This document shows, piece after piece, positions 16,952 to 25,969 of a DNA stretch of 64,000 nucleotides. A program made the position numbers and the translations under genes. The notes beneath the pieces were generated by a model. The model had not been told where the DNA came from, did not search any database, and saw only the letters and a program-made list of their open reading frames with translations. Where the stretch lies: assembly GCA_965223165.1 (NCBI GenBank), contig CBDCVQ010000019.1:372001-436000 (forward strand). The letters run 5' to 3'. Numbering within the stretch: the stretch's first letter is position 1; every line of letters begins with the position of its first letter. This stretch comes from JABDMH01 sp965223165 (GTDB lineage: Bacteria > Bacteroidota > Bacteroidia > Chitinophagales > Saprospiraceae).

Positions 16952-17746
16952 ATGAAAACACTCTTTTCACTGCTACTTGTATTGTGTTGCACGACGTTGA
17001 TGATTGCTCAGGAGGCGGCCACCGAGTCGGCTGCAAGTCTCTACAACGCAGCCTTGACTGAGATGAAGGCCAAGAACTACGAGGCAGCACTTGAGGGAAT
17101 GCTGAAGGCCATTGAAAGCGTAGATCCCGACTCTGAGTCAGACGCGAAAGTACTGAGGTTGGCCAAGGGCAACGGAGCGATCGCAGCGTACTATTCGGGA
17201 AATACCTTTTTGAAGGAAAAGAACTACGATGAAGCCATGGCGAGGTTTGAAAAGGGTACCGAGCTCAATCCTAAGTCTTACACCTGTCTGTATGGCCAGG
17301 CGAGAGTGCTGGATGGCAAGGACATGATGCCAGAGGCAATCGCCGCCTACTTCGTAGCAGCGGAGGCCGCCACCGCAGCTGGCAAAGCAGATCGGGGGGA
17401 GAAGTACGTCGCACGTGCCGAGAACATGGTGGGTTCGACTTATTCCAAGAAAAAATATGACGATGCGATCGCCGCCGGCGAGGCGTTTCTCGCTAGCAAA
17501 GAGTCCAAGTCCGTCAGCTACTATATGGCCAAGTCCCTACTCGCTAAGGGCAAAGCAAGTGACGCATTGGCCCATGCCGAGAAAGCGAAGGAACTAGGTG
17601 GTGACGAGGACGAAGGCAAGTATATCATGGTCCTTGCGGAGACCCTGGAAGCCATGGGCAACAAGTCCGGTGCCGTGGCCGCATACAAGCAAATACCTGC
17701 AGGCAAGTACAAGGAAATGGCAGACTACAAGGCCAAATCACTGTAA
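16952..17746 (+). CDS. secreted TPR-repeat protein
   Basis: A 264-residue protein with a signal peptide (MKTLFSLLLVLCCTTLMIAQ) and tetratricopeptide-like repeats: ASLYNAALTEMKAKNYEAAL, then GNTFLKEKNYDEAMARFEKG with LNPKS, and weaker units toward the C-terminus (KKKYDDAIAAGEAFL, KASDALAHAEKAKEL). The body is alanine- and lysine-rich. TPR proteins of this kind act as periplasmic scaffolds, but no partner is evident. It is monocistronic: a 350-bp AT-rich and repeat-filled leader precedes it and a strong terminator follows 28 nt after the stop. Confidence 0.85.
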   Translation: MKTLFSLLLVLCCTTLMIAQEAATESAASLYNAALTEMKAKNYEAALEGMLKAIESVDPDSESDAKVLRLAKGNGAIAAYYSGNTFLKEKNYDEAMARFEKGTELNPKSYTCLYGQARVLDGKDMMPEAIAAYFVAAEAATAAGKADRGEKYVARAENMVGSTYSKKKYDDAIAAGEAFLASKESKSVSYYMAKSLLAKGKASDALAHAEKAKELGGDEDEGKYIMVLAETLEAMGNKSGAVAAYKQIPAGKYKEMADYKAKSL

Positions 17747-17774
17747 CATGCCGCATCCAAGATAGATTTCTCTG

Positions 17775-17804
17775 AAAAGCCTCTCCGCGGAGAGGCTTTT
17801 TTTT
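17775..17804 (+). terminator. rho-independent terminator of the TPR gene
   Basis: A perfect palindrome (AGCCTCTCCGCGGAGAGGCT core, 17775-17800 with A and T tracts) is followed by a run of T. It lies 28 nt after the TPR stop codon. Confidence 0.95.
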
Positions 17805-17855
17805 GCACCCACGGTATCGTGGACATTGGTAGATACATAAAAATAACTCCCAGCA

Positions 17856-18875
17856 ATGAAAATCAACGACATCTATGATCCCGGCCGATATGTGGCAGCT
17901 CCATCCCGATATGACACCATGCCCTTTCGCCGATGTGGGCGAAGTGGCATCCGACTACCGAGCATCTCGCTAGGCCTCTGGCACAACTTTGGTCACACCG
18001 ACAATCTCGAAAGGGCCCGTCACATCTTGCGCCGGGCCTTTGATCTGGGCATCACACATTTTGATCTGGCCAATAACTATGGTCCGCCTTTTGGTGCAGC
18101 AGAAGAAAACTTCGGACGCATCTATGGGCAGGACTTCACTGCCTATCGCGACGAGTTGATCATCTCGAGCAAGGCGGGTTGGGATATGTGGCCAGGTCCT
18201 TATGGCAACCATGGTTCTCGGAAGTATTTGATCGCTAGTTGCGACCAAAGTCTGCGCCGCATGGGATTGGACTACGTCGACATCTTCTATCATCACCGGC
18301 CCGATCCCGACACCCCTTTGGAAGAAACCATGGGCGCCTTGCATCATCTGGTCCAACGAGGTAAGGCTCTGTACGTAGGCATTTCGCAGTATAGCGCCGC
18401 CGATACAGCCCGTGCGGCCAAGATATTGTCGGATCTAGGCACCCCCTTGCTTATCCACCAGCCTCGATACAGCATGATGGATCGGTGGGTAGAGGACGGC
18501 CTCTTGGACGAGTTGGAAAAGCTGGGCACCGGCGCCATCGCCTTTTCACCACTGGAGCAAGGTGTCCTGACCAACAAGTACCTGGACGGTTTCCCGGCAG
18601 ATTCGCGCGCGGTGAGCGACGGACGTTATCTCTCCAAGGACAGCCTGACCGCCGAACTACTGGACCAAGTCCGTGCGCTAGACAAAGTAGCCGCGGATCG
18701 AGGACAATCACTCGCTCAGATGGCCATCGCCTGGCTGCTCAAGGATGCGCGGGTCAGCTCCGTCTTGGTCGGCGTCAGCCGGGTGGAGCAGTTGGACGAC
18801 AACGTGGCGGCCGTGTCCAACACCTCCTTTAGTGAGGAAGAACTGAACCAGATCGAATCGATTTTGAAGGGGTAG
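17856..18875 (+). CDS. aldo/keto reductase, YghZ/Gpr-like (L-glyceraldehyde 3-phosphate reductase type)
   Basis: A 339-residue cytoplasmic NADPH-dependent oxidoreductase. It is close to E. coli YghZ over the whole length: CGRSGIRLPSISLGLWHNFG, GITHFDLANNYGPPFGAAEE, MWPGPYGNHGSRKYLIASCD and MAIAWLLKDARVSSVLVGVS. The catalytic tetrad is visible as Asp in HFDLANNYG, Tyr in the same motif, Lys in ISSKAGW and His in FYHHR. YghZ reduces L-glyceraldehyde 3-phosphate and methylglyoxal-like aldehydes, so detoxification is likely. The gene stands alone between the TPR terminator and the mod operon. Confidence 0.92.
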   Translation: MKINDIYDPGRYVAAPSRYDTMPFRRCGRSGIRLPSISLGLWHNFGHTDNLERARHILRRAFDLGITHFDLANNYGPPFGAAEENFGRIYGQDFTAYRDELIISSKAGWDMWPGPYGNHGSRKYLIASCDQSLRRMGLDYVDIFYHHRPDPDTPLEETMGALHHLVQRGKALYVGISQYSAADTARAAKILSDLGTPLLIHQPRYSMMDRWVEDGLLDELEKLGTGAIAFSPLEQGVLTNKYLDGFPADSRAVSDGRYLSKDSLTAELLDQVRALDKVAADRGQSLAQMAIAWLLKDARVSSVLVGVSRVEQLDDNVAAVSNTSFSEEELNQIESILKG

Positions 18876-18908
18876 ACTGATGGGAGGCTCCGCGTAAGGG
18901 GTGCTCTA

Positions 18909-19075
18909 ACCGTTAATTGACCCTTAGTGGTAAAGATACCGGGCATGTCGGTACGCAGAAATACCCCATTCTCGCCTTATCCCACCCGGCAACACCCTGA
19001 TATGGATCGAATAACCGTTCATTGACCCTTAGTGCCAATGATACCGGGGAACTCGGTCTGTGCAATAGCCCATTC
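18909..19075. repeat. two-copy direct repeat of about 60 bp in the intergenic gap
   Basis: ACCGTTAATTGACCCTTAGT at 18909 recurs as ACCGTTCATTGACCCTTAGT at 19014. Each is followed by GATACCGGG, a variable stretch with TCGGT, and ATA/TAG-CCCATTC. The period is about 104 bp. The gap 18876-19216 holds nothing else except a possible 34-codon frame at 19098. The function is unknown; it could be a remnant of a duplicated gene end. Confidence 0.6.
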
Positions 19076-19097
19076 GGGACCACCGGAGATGGGTGGG

Positions 19098-19202
19098 ATG
19101 AAAATTCTCGATGATTTTAAAGACGTCAAGCGTGCACTCCCAGACGTGGTTACCGTCGATCTGCCGCCGTCGCCAGCCTTCGAGCTGCACACGGAGCGGT
19201 AG
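19098..19202 (+). CDS. possible 34-residue small protein
   Basis: The frame reads MKILDDFKDVKRALPDVVTV and ends DLPPSPAFELHTER, a protein-like composition for so short a frame. An ATG three codons upstream (19089) is also in frame. It points toward the convergent modC gene and stops 15 bp before its end. No family was recognised, and it may be the tail of a lost gene. Confidence 0.25.
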   Translation: MKILDDFKDVKRALPDVVTVDLPPSPAFELHTER

Positions 19203-19216
19203 CATGTGCGCGAAGA

Positions 19217-20092
19217 CTAATCCTCCTTGGACACCTCGGCCAACACCTCCTGAGGCACCACTTTAAGCCGATCGCCGATAGCAATATCCGATCGTCTACG
19301 GGTCTGGACAATGCGTACCTGGCCTGCTACCAGCAGCGAGATTTGCAGATGCGCCGGCAGCAGCTGCAGGCCCACGACCTCGCCGGAAAAACGAAACGGA
19401 TTCATCGTGCGATCTCCGGCGAATATCTCCAAGGGCAGGCCCTGGCGGGCGACTCGCCCTTCCTCCAGCACCAGGACCTCATCGGCCATGCGTATGATCT
19501 CACTGATATCATGGGTCACAAGTACCGTGGTCAAGTGAAATTGTCGATGGACCTTGAGCAGGTGTGTCTGCAGCTTCGTGCGCATACTTTGGTCCAGCGC
19601 CGACAGGGGTTCGTCAAGCAACAAGATATCCGGCTGCCGAACGATCGCTCGCGCCAGTGCCACCCGCTGTTTTTGACCTCCCGACAGGGTGTCGGGCTTT
19701 CGCAAGCGCAGGCTCGTCAATTCCACTGTCTCCATGAGCTTGATCACCGGATCCTGCGATTGTCCCTTGCCCAAGGCATACCGCAGGTTTTCTTCAACGG
19801 TCATATTGGGGAAAAGGGCATAATCTTGAAAGACAAAACCGATCCGGCGTCGCTGCGGAGTGAGATTGATAGATTTCTCCGCGTCAAACCACACTTGTTC
19901 GCCCACTTGAATCCGACCGGCGTCCGGGGTCATCAAGCCCGCCAGCATACGCAAGATGGACGTCTTGCCCACACCCGAGGCACCAAATAATGCGACCACC
20001 TTGCCCGGCTCGATCGTCTGGGTCACGTCCAGCAGCATTTCACCGGTAGCAGCCGTCAACGCCTTTTGCAGTCGAAATTCTATCATCACCAA
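19217..20092 (-). CDS. modC: molybdate ABC transporter ATP-binding protein ModC
   Basis: A 291-residue ATPase with Walker A GASGVGKTSILRMLAGL, Q-loop FVFQDYALFPNMTV, signature LSGGQKQRVALARA, Walker B ILLLDEPLSALD and H-loop VLVTHDISE. After the ATPase domain a C-terminal region of about 80 residues (SGEVVGLQLLPAHLQISLL) resembles the molybdate-binding (TOBE/MOP) domain of ModC. It energises uptake of molybdate for molybdenum-cofactor enzymes. The start overlaps the end of modB by 7 nt. No Moco riboswitch was identified upstream of the operon. Confidence 0.9.
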   Translation of the reverse strand: MVMIEFRLQKALTAATGEMLLDVTQTIEPGKVVALFGASGVGKTSILRMLAGLMTPDAGRIQVGEQVWFDAEKSINLTPQRRRIGFVFQDYALFPNMTVEENLRYALGKGQSQDPVIKLMETVELTSLRLRKPDTLSGGQKQRVALARAIVRQPDILLLDEPLSALDQSMRTKLQTHLLKVHRQFHLTTVLVTHDISEIIRMADEVLVLEEGRVARQGLPLEIFAGDRTMNPFRFSGEVVGLQLLPAHLQISLLVAGQVRIVQTRRRSDIAIGDRLKVVPQEVLAEVSKED

Positions 20093-20754
20093 AAGCGTTT
20101 TAGATAACCACCATTGATAATATATACGGCCAGCAGAATGATGAAGGTCGTGACAAACAAAAAAAGCGAATAGGTATTGGCCAATCCATAGTTAAGGGCT
20201 TCCACCTCATCGTAGATGGCAATGGAGGCGACCCTCGTCTTGTCTCGAATATTACCTCCGATCATCAGCACTACACCAAACTCGCCAATGGTATGCGCAA
20301 AAGACAAGACAATGCCGGTGAGCAGGGAGGGCTTAATATTGGGAAGCAAAACATGTAGCAGGGTCTGCATCCGTGATTTGCCCAACACGTACGACGCCTC
20401 GGACAACGAGGGTGGCAGATTGCTAAAGCCGGACTGCAACGGATGCACCATGAATGGCAAACTGTAAAGAATGGATGCAACCACCAGTCCTTCAAAGGAG
20501 AAAATCAGTCGCAGTCCCAGACTCGATTCCAAGAAGCCTCCCAGCATACTGGAAGGGCTGAAGGCGATCAGCAGGTAGAATCCAAGCACCGTAGGAGGCA
20601 ACACCAACGGCATACTCACCAGCGTCTCTACAAAGGGTTTCCATCTCGATCTGCCAAACGCCAGCCAGTAGGCCAGCGGTAGGGAAATGACAAACAGGAA
20701 GATCGTGGTGATCAACGCCAGCTTAAATGTCAAGACGATCGGACTCCAATCCAT
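20086..20754 (-). CDS. modB: molybdate ABC transporter permease ModB
   Basis: A 222-residue inner-membrane permease with about five to six membrane segments. The cytoplasmic coupling motif is HTIGEFGVVLMIGGNIRDKT followed by VASIAIYDEVEALNY, which is characteristic of ModB. The first half has LVLPPTVLGFYLLIAF. The gene overlaps modC by 7 nt and lies 119 nt downstream of modA on the same strand, so it belongs to a modABC operon. The C-terminus (IINGGYLKRFW) is short, as usual for stand-alone ModB. Confidence 0.92.
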   Translation of the reverse strand: MDWSPIVLTFKLALITTIFLFVISLPLAYWLAFGRSRWKPFVETLVSMPLVLPPTVLGFYLLIAFSPSSMLGGFLESSLGLRLIFSFEGLVVASILYSLPFMVHPLQSGFSNLPPSLSEASYVLGKSRMQTLLHVLLPNIKPSLLTGIVLSFAHTIGEFGVVLMIGGNIRDKTRVASIAIYDEVEALNYGLANTYSLFLFVTTFIILLAVYIINGGYLKRFW

Positions 20755-20873
20755 AGGTACGGGCCAAGTGCCAGGCTAGGCTTGTGCGATCCAAGGTAAA
20801 GATCATTTTCTGAAATCGAGGTCATCGTCTGCCATCGGGCCAGCAGTAAGACTAAGCCTAAGTCCTGCGTCAG

Positions 20874-21689
20874 TCATGGAATCTCATAGCCGTGATCCAC
20901 TAAGATCTGGCGAACCTCGGCCGATCCAAGAAAATCCAGGAATTGCTGAGCGCTGGCGGCATCCCGGGTGGACCGGAGCACGGCCGCCCCCTGAACGATG
21001 GGCGTGTGCAGTGCCTGATCGATGGGCACAAACCTACCCACGCCTCGCATGACCGGTGAACGAACCACGGACTCCGCCGTGAAGCCCACATCAGCCGTGC
21101 CAGAATGAATGAATTGATTCACCTGCGAAATACTTTCGCCAAAGACTAGTTTGTCCCTGATATCGTCGTAGTCCGCATGCGCTCTAAGAACCTCCAACGC
21201 CGCACTCCCATAAGGGGCGGTTTTGGGGTTGGCCACGGCGATGTACTTGATCCTCCCACTACTCAACGAATCCAGAGCAAGAGGCGCACGGTCGCGACGA
21301 GACCACAGGGCAAGGCCCCCGAGCGCATACGTCACCAGCTCTCCTAGCGTCTGGCCGTCCGCTTGCAAAGCCTCGGGATATCGCAGATCTGCAGAAATAA
21401 AGACATCAAAGGGGGCCCCCTCCTTGATTTGGGCGGTGAGCTTGCCCGAAGAACTGGTAATCAATTCACAGGAGATACCGCTGGCAACTATGAACTGCTC
21501 CACAATGGTCTCCATGGCAAATTGCGTATTTGCTGCGGCCGCAATCTTGAGGGTTGACGTCGTAGCGGGCGTCGTGCAGTGCACAAAACCAATCAGAAGC
21601 ACCCCTAGCATCGCCAGCGATATACTCGCTGTACTCCAGGGGCGGCGATGACCACTATGTCGACTTCCCAAAGGCACGGGACTGTTCAT
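20874..21689 (-). CDS. modA: molybdate-binding protein ModA (lipoprotein)
   Basis: A 271-residue substrate-binding protein. The signal region GVLLIGFVHCTTP carries a likely lipobox cysteine (residue 38), as expected where the binding protein is anchored. The mature part opens LKIAAAANTQFAMETIVEQF, and the family motif SSSGKLTAQIKEGAPFDVFI with ISADLRYPEAL follows. AVANPKTAPYGSAALEVL and SGTADVGFTAESVV complete the two-lobed fold. It is the first gene of the mod operon. The long N-terminal stretch before the hydrophobic core suggests that an inner ATG might be used. Confidence 0.92.
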   Translation of the reverse strand: MNSPVPLGSRHSGHRRPWSTASISLAMLGVLLIGFVHCTTPATTSTLKIAAAANTQFAMETIVEQFIVASGISCELITSSSGKLTAQIKEGAPFDVFISADLRYPEALQADGQTLGELVTYALGGLALWSRRDRAPLALDSLSSGRIKYIAVANPKTAPYGSAALEVLRAHADYDDIRDKLVFGESISQVNQFIHSGTADVGFTAESVVRSPVMRGVGRFVPIDQALHTPIVQGAAVLRSTRDAASAQQFLDFLGSAEVRQILVDHGYEIP

Positions 21690-21944
21690 GTTGCATTAAC
21701 CCAAGGCAAAGTATTAAAAGCAACGCAGAGTGGGTGAGAAGGTTGTTTGAGGCTGGACGGCCTGCCCAACAACCATGCAGCAGCTCTACCATCCCACGGA
21801 CCTCTCCATACCGAGTCCCTGCTCATGAGGGCGTGACTAGCCGGCAGCGCGAACCTGTGATGCGTATTGTTTGAGACTGTTTGCATGAACTATGGCACGC
21901 TGTGCAGGCCTTTCATTATTTTCGTAAAATCTCATTCCAGCACC

Positions 21945-24467
21945 ATGCCTAAGTATATCTTGCCAATGATCCGAGGTTTTTGTTGTCTGTCGATTAGTAT
22001 CGTCTGCCTGGGCATGTGGTTGTCCACTGTGGTATCCTGCGGCAGCACAGCAGAGCATCAGGTGGTGGATGATCACGTGATGATGGCACAGGAGATGCTC
22101 CTCGATCTGGACCAGGGCACGAGCGGCGAAGATATGCCGCTCGAAGTATTGGACCGGCTTAACCTACAAGTACGCACGATCTTCGCCCACCGATGCTACC
22201 AATGTCATAGCACCTCGAAGCATAAGGGTGCCTTGGTGCTGGATACCAAAGAAGGCGTATACCAAGGCGGTGATTCGGGACCTCTTTTTGAGGTCGGGCG
22301 ATCGGGAAAAAGCGAGATCGTGCGGAGACTGACGCTGCGACGATCTCATGAGGACGTGATGCCGCCTAAAGGCAAATCATTGGCTGAGGCGGAGATCGAG
22401 GTGATCCGACAATGGATCGACCTGGGGGCTCATTGGACCGACGAGGCGCTCAAGATCTTTCCGGAGGCGCCACTGGCCCTTAGCAAGCCGGCCCTGCCTA
22501 ATCCAGATACCTACGATCATCCCATCGATCGGTGGGTGGACCAGTACTTTGCGCAGCATGATCTGGCATGGCCTGAAATCATCAATGATCGAAGATTCGT
22601 ACGAAGGTTGTATCTGGACCTGGTCGGCCTGCTGCCCCCGGACTCCGTTATCCAGGCCTTTGAACGTGATGTAGACCCCAACAAGACGCAGAAACTCGTG
22701 GCACAGCTGCTCGCCTCGGAGGAGGATTACACCCTGCACTGGCTGAGTTTTTGGAATGACCTTCTCCGAAATGACTACTCCGGCACCGGCTATATCACCG
22801 GGGGACGCAAGCAAATCACCGACTGGCTGTATCGAGCGATCCGGGAGGACAAGGGCTATGACAAATTTGCGCGACAATTGATCAACCCGACCGAGGAGGC
22901 CGAGGGCTTCATCCAAGGGATCAAGTGGCGGGGAGCGGTGAATGCCAGCCAGCGTACAGAGCTGCAGGCAGCCCAAAACATTGCCCAGACCTTTCTCGGA
23001 CTCAACCTCAAATGCGCCTCCTGCCACAATAGCTTTGTGAACAATGTGACCTTGCAGCAAGCCTACGATTTCGCCAGTGTATTTGCGGATACCACCCTTG
23101 AGCTCTACCGATGCGACAAGCCTACCGGAAACTTTGCCTCGCCAGGCTTCCTCTATCCAGAGCTGGGACCCGTAGTGGGAGAAGATGTCAAGGAGAGACT
23201 GGCTTCCCTGGCGGAGGTGGTCGTGCAGCCGGAAAACGGTCGCCTCTATCGCACCGTGGTGAACCGATACTGGGCCAAGTTGTTCGGTCGAGGGATCGTC
23301 AGTCCCGTCGATGCGATGGACAATCGCCCGTGGCAGCCAGAGCTGTTGGATTGGCTGACCGCGGACTTCATGGAGCAGGGCTACAGCCTGAAGAAACTGC
23401 TGGCCACCATTGTCACCTCGCGCGCATACCGACTCAAAGCCCACGCCTATCCTTCGCCAGCCTACGTCCAGTCCAGCCAGTTCATGTTTAGGGGACCCAC
23501 CCCCCGACGGCTGACTGCCGAACAATTCGTGGACGCACTCAGCGAGATGGCAGGACCCGTCTATCGAGCCGTGGCTTATGATCCCGGAGGAAGATCCAGC
23601 GAGGCAAAATGGATCTGGCATCACGAGATGGAATTCGAGCGGACCGTTTTGCCAAAGCCGGGAAAACGCTTCTTTCGCAAGGTCTTTCAGATCGCCAAAA
23701 ACAGAGCGGTGTCCCAGGCGAAAGTGGTTGTGACGGCCGATCACTCCTACCAGTTGCGGCTCAACGGAGAGCTATTGCTTGAAGGTGCGGACTGGCAGCA
23801 GGCCAAGACCTACGACATCGCCATAGACCAACTGACTGCTGATAACATCCTCACTGTCGTCGGTACTAACGATGGTGCCATGGCCAATCCGGCCGGCCTA
23901 CTCCTGCATCTTCGGATCAAATTTGAGGATGGCGCTGAGCAGCACATCTATTCGGACAAGACCTGGCGCACGACCGACTCCCTAGCCGAAGACGGTTGGC
24001 AGGAGGTGGACTATGACGATTCGGATTGGAGCGAGGCGCGAGCTTATGGGTCCTTTCGAAGGAGTCACTGGGGCCAGGTATTGTCGTTCCGTCTAGACGG
24101 CCAGGAACAAGCTTATCAGGCACGCGCCGCCATCGTGACCTTAGATCCCTTTATGAAGACATTGGGCCGTCCGGTGCGTGAGAACGTCAGCACAGAACGG
24201 GCCACGGATGCTACATTGCTCGAATCACTGCTCCTGTCCAACGATGCCTTCTTTGCCGGTGTCCTCTCACGTGGTGCACAACGGTGGCTAGCGCAGTGGC
24301 CCGGTCAGGAAAGTGCGATGATTGAAGCCATGTACATGAAAGCGCTGGGCAGATTGCCTACCGAGAAAGAGAAAAAGGTCCTGGGGAGCACCCAACAGGA
24401 TGGACAAGCCAACGTGGAAGACATTTTATGGTCGCTGGTGCTACTACCCGAATTTCAATTTATCTAA
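21945..24467 (+). CDS. cytochrome-type PSD1/DUF1549/DUF1553 lipoprotein
   Basis: An 840-residue exported protein. A lipoprotein signal (MWLSTVVSC, cysteine near residue 32) precedes a planctomycete-type cytochrome c domain with heme motif CYQCH at 84-88 and later VMPPKGKSLAEAEIEVIRQW. DUF1549 follows (IDRWVDQYFA, FVRRLYLDLVGLLPP) and contains a second CASCH motif near residue 357. DUF1553 comes next (VVNRYWAKLFGRGIVSP). A jelly-roll, rhamnosidase-N-like insert lies near 560-720 (YQLRLNGELLLEGADW, DYDDSDWSEARAYGSF). ATG at 21867 extends the frame, but 21945 is closer to the signal. The gene forms an operon with the DUF1501 gene 1 nt downstream. The pair is common in Planctomycetes and Verrucomicrobia; its role is not known. 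Confidence 0.88.
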   Translation: MPKYILPMIRGFCCLSISIVCLGMWLSTVVSCGSTAEHQVVDDHVMMAQEMLLDLDQGTSGEDMPLEVLDRLNLQVRTIFAHRCYQCHSTSKHKGALVLDTKEGVYQGGDSGPLFEVGRSGKSEIVRRLTLRRSHEDVMPPKGKSLAEAEIEVIRQWIDLGAHWTDEALKIFPEAPLALSKPALPNPDTYDHPIDRWVDQYFAQHDLAWPEIINDRRFVRRLYLDLVGLLPPDSVIQAFERDVDPNKTQKLVAQLLASEEDYTLHWLSFWNDLLRNDYSGTGYITGGRKQITDWLYRAIREDKGYDKFARQLINPTEEAEGFIQGIKWRGAVNASQRTELQAAQNIAQTFLGLNLKCASCHNSFVNNVTLQQAYDFASVFADTTLELYRCDKPTGNFASPGFLYPELGPVVGEDVKERLASLAEVVVQPENGRLYRTVVNRYWAKLFGRGIVSPVDAMDNRPWQPELLDWLTADFMEQGYSLKKLLATIVTSRAYRLKAHAYPSPAYVQSSQFMFRGPTPRRLTAEQFVDALSEMAGPVYRAVAYDPGGRSSEAKWIWHHEMEFERTVLPKPGKRFFRKVFQIAKNRAVSQAKVVVTADHSYQLRLNGELLLEGADWQQAKTYDIAIDQLTADNILTVVGTNDGAMANPAGLLLHLRIKFEDGAEQHIYSDKTWRTTDSLAEDGWQEVDYDDSDWSEARAYGSFRRSHWGQVLSFRLDGQEQAYQARAAIVTLDPFMKTLGRPVRENVSTERATDATLLESLLLSNDAFFAGVLSRGAQRWLAQWPGQESAMIEAMYMKALGRLPTEKEKKVLGSTQQDGQANVEDILWSLVLLPEFQFI

Positions 24468-24468
24468 G

Positions 24469-25896
24469 ATGCTGGAGAATCAAACATCTCGTCGGTCCTT
24501 TCTGAGAAAGATGCGGTCAGCAAGCATGGCAGCGATGGCAGCGACGGTACCTACCACGAGCTTCTTGTCGAGCTGTAGCCAAGCCAAGTCTGTAGCCAGC
24601 GCGGATGCGGTGATTTTATTGTGGATGGCGGGCGGCATGTGCCACACGGAGACCTTCGATCCGAAGCAGTACACCCCTTTTGTAAAGGGTATGGAAAGCA
24701 AGGCGGTCATCAGCACATTTCCGTCGATCCCTACGGCCCTGGACGGCATTTCGTTTTCGAAAGGACTGGAGTCCATCGCCGCCGTCATAGATCGTGGTAC
24801 CTTAATCCGGTCCTACCGCTCCGGCGACCTGGGTCACATACTCCATACGCGGCACCAATACCACTGGCACACTTGCTACGAACCCCCTCAATCTGTCCAA
24901 GTACCACATATCGGTGCCTGGATTGCCAAAGAGCTGGGACCGATCAATCCCGTCATCCCCCCTTTTATAGATATCGGTCAGCGTTTTTCGGTGGGAGAGG
25001 GTGAAGAGCTGAAGGCATTCCACTCCGCAGGTTTCTTGGGTACCGAGTACGGGCCGTTTTTCATTCCCGATCCCACCAAAGGACTTGAAAGCGTTCGTCC
25101 CCCGGCCGGCATGGATATCAACCGATTTGAAAGACGGAATGCGCTCTACAAGGAATTGATCAAAAAGAGCCCTTTTCAGGACTACGCCTCGACCTATCAG
25201 CAAGAATCGCTCGAGCGGTCCATGGAGCGGGCCTATCGGCTGCTGAGGTCGCCCGAGGTGGATGCCTTTGACCTGCATCAGGAAGCCGATCCCACCTTGG
25301 CAAAGTACGGTCAAGGACGATTTGGCCAAGGTTGCCTGTTGGCCCGCCGCCTCGTGGAGCGGGGTGCCAGATTCATCAGTGTCACGACGGAGTACGAACC
25401 CTTCCTCGGTTGGGACACGCATGAGAACGGCCACATACGGGTAAAACAGATGAAGAAAGACGTGGATGGCCCGGTCGCCCAGTTAATCCTGGACCTGGAA
25501 GAACGCGGCTTGTTGGATCGGACCCTGGTGATTCTTGCTAGTGAATTCAGCCGTGACATGCTGATGGAAGGCCGGCCGGGCGTCACAGTACTGGATCAGG
25601 TACCCGTACCGGACCAAGTGGAACACCTGCGAAACTATGGGATGCACCGTCATTTCACCGATGGCTGCTCCATCCTGATGTGGGGTGGTGGTGTGCGCCA
25701 GGGGCATGTCATTGGGGAGACGGCAAGTGAGCGTCCCTTCAAGGCCATCACTGAACCCATCCTTATCGACCAGATCCACCAATCGGTTTACCAGGCACTG
25801 GGTATCCCACCGGAGACCAACTACGTCATTGAGGGGAGGCCCTTTTATACCACACCGGATGGTACCGGCGAGAGCCTATCCGATCTTCTGGTCTAG
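24469..25896 (+). CDS. DUF1501 domain protein with Tat signal
   Basis: A 475-residue protein that starts MLENQTSRRSFLRKM, a twin-arginine signal, and then has SFLSSCSQ with a possible lipobox. The DUF1501 body resembles the alkaline-phosphatase/sulfatase fold: DAVILLWMAGGMCHTETFDP, FGQGCLLARRLVERGARFIS with GWDTHENG, and LVILASEFSRDM. The frame is open upstream to 24400, but the ATG 1 nt after the stop of the cytochrome gene is the natural start. Tat export implies folding, perhaps with a metal, before secretion. It is the partner of the cytochrome/DUF1553 protein in many genomes; the substrate is unknown. Confidence 0.9.
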   Translation: MLENQTSRRSFLRKMRSASMAAMAATVPTTSFLSSCSQAKSVASADAVILLWMAGGMCHTETFDPKQYTPFVKGMESKAVISTFPSIPTALDGISFSKGLESIAAVIDRGTLIRSYRSGDLGHILHTRHQYHWHTCYEPPQSVQVPHIGAWIAKELGPINPVIPPFIDIGQRFSVGEGEELKAFHSAGFLGTEYGPFFIPDPTKGLESVRPPAGMDINRFERRNALYKELIKKSPFQDYASTYQQESLERSMERAYRLLRSPEVDAFDLHQEADPTLAKYGQGRFGQGCLLARRLVERGARFISVTTEYEPFLGWDTHENGHIRVKQMKKDVDGPVAQLILDLEERGLLDRTLVILASEFSRDMLMEGRPGVTVLDQVPVPDQVEHLRNYGMHRHFTDGCSILMWGGGVRQGHVIGETASERPFKAITEPILIDQIHQSVYQALGIPPETNYVIEGRPFYTTPDGTGESLSDLLV

Positions 25897-25969
25897 CGTA
25901 GGGTAGTTGAATACACGAAAGAAGCAGATGACCGGCAACAAAACTGCTGCCAGTCGACTGCAAGCTTGT

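Noticed and set aside
21690..21944. Moco riboswitch upstream of modA
   Set aside because: I could not find the conserved stems of a molybdenum-cofactor riboswitch in the leader; a covariance search would be needed.
22377..23744. 455-residue open frame antisense to the cytochrome/DUF1553 gene
   Set aside because: It lies wholly inside a gene with clear domains on the other strand, and its composition is that of a GC-driven shadow frame.
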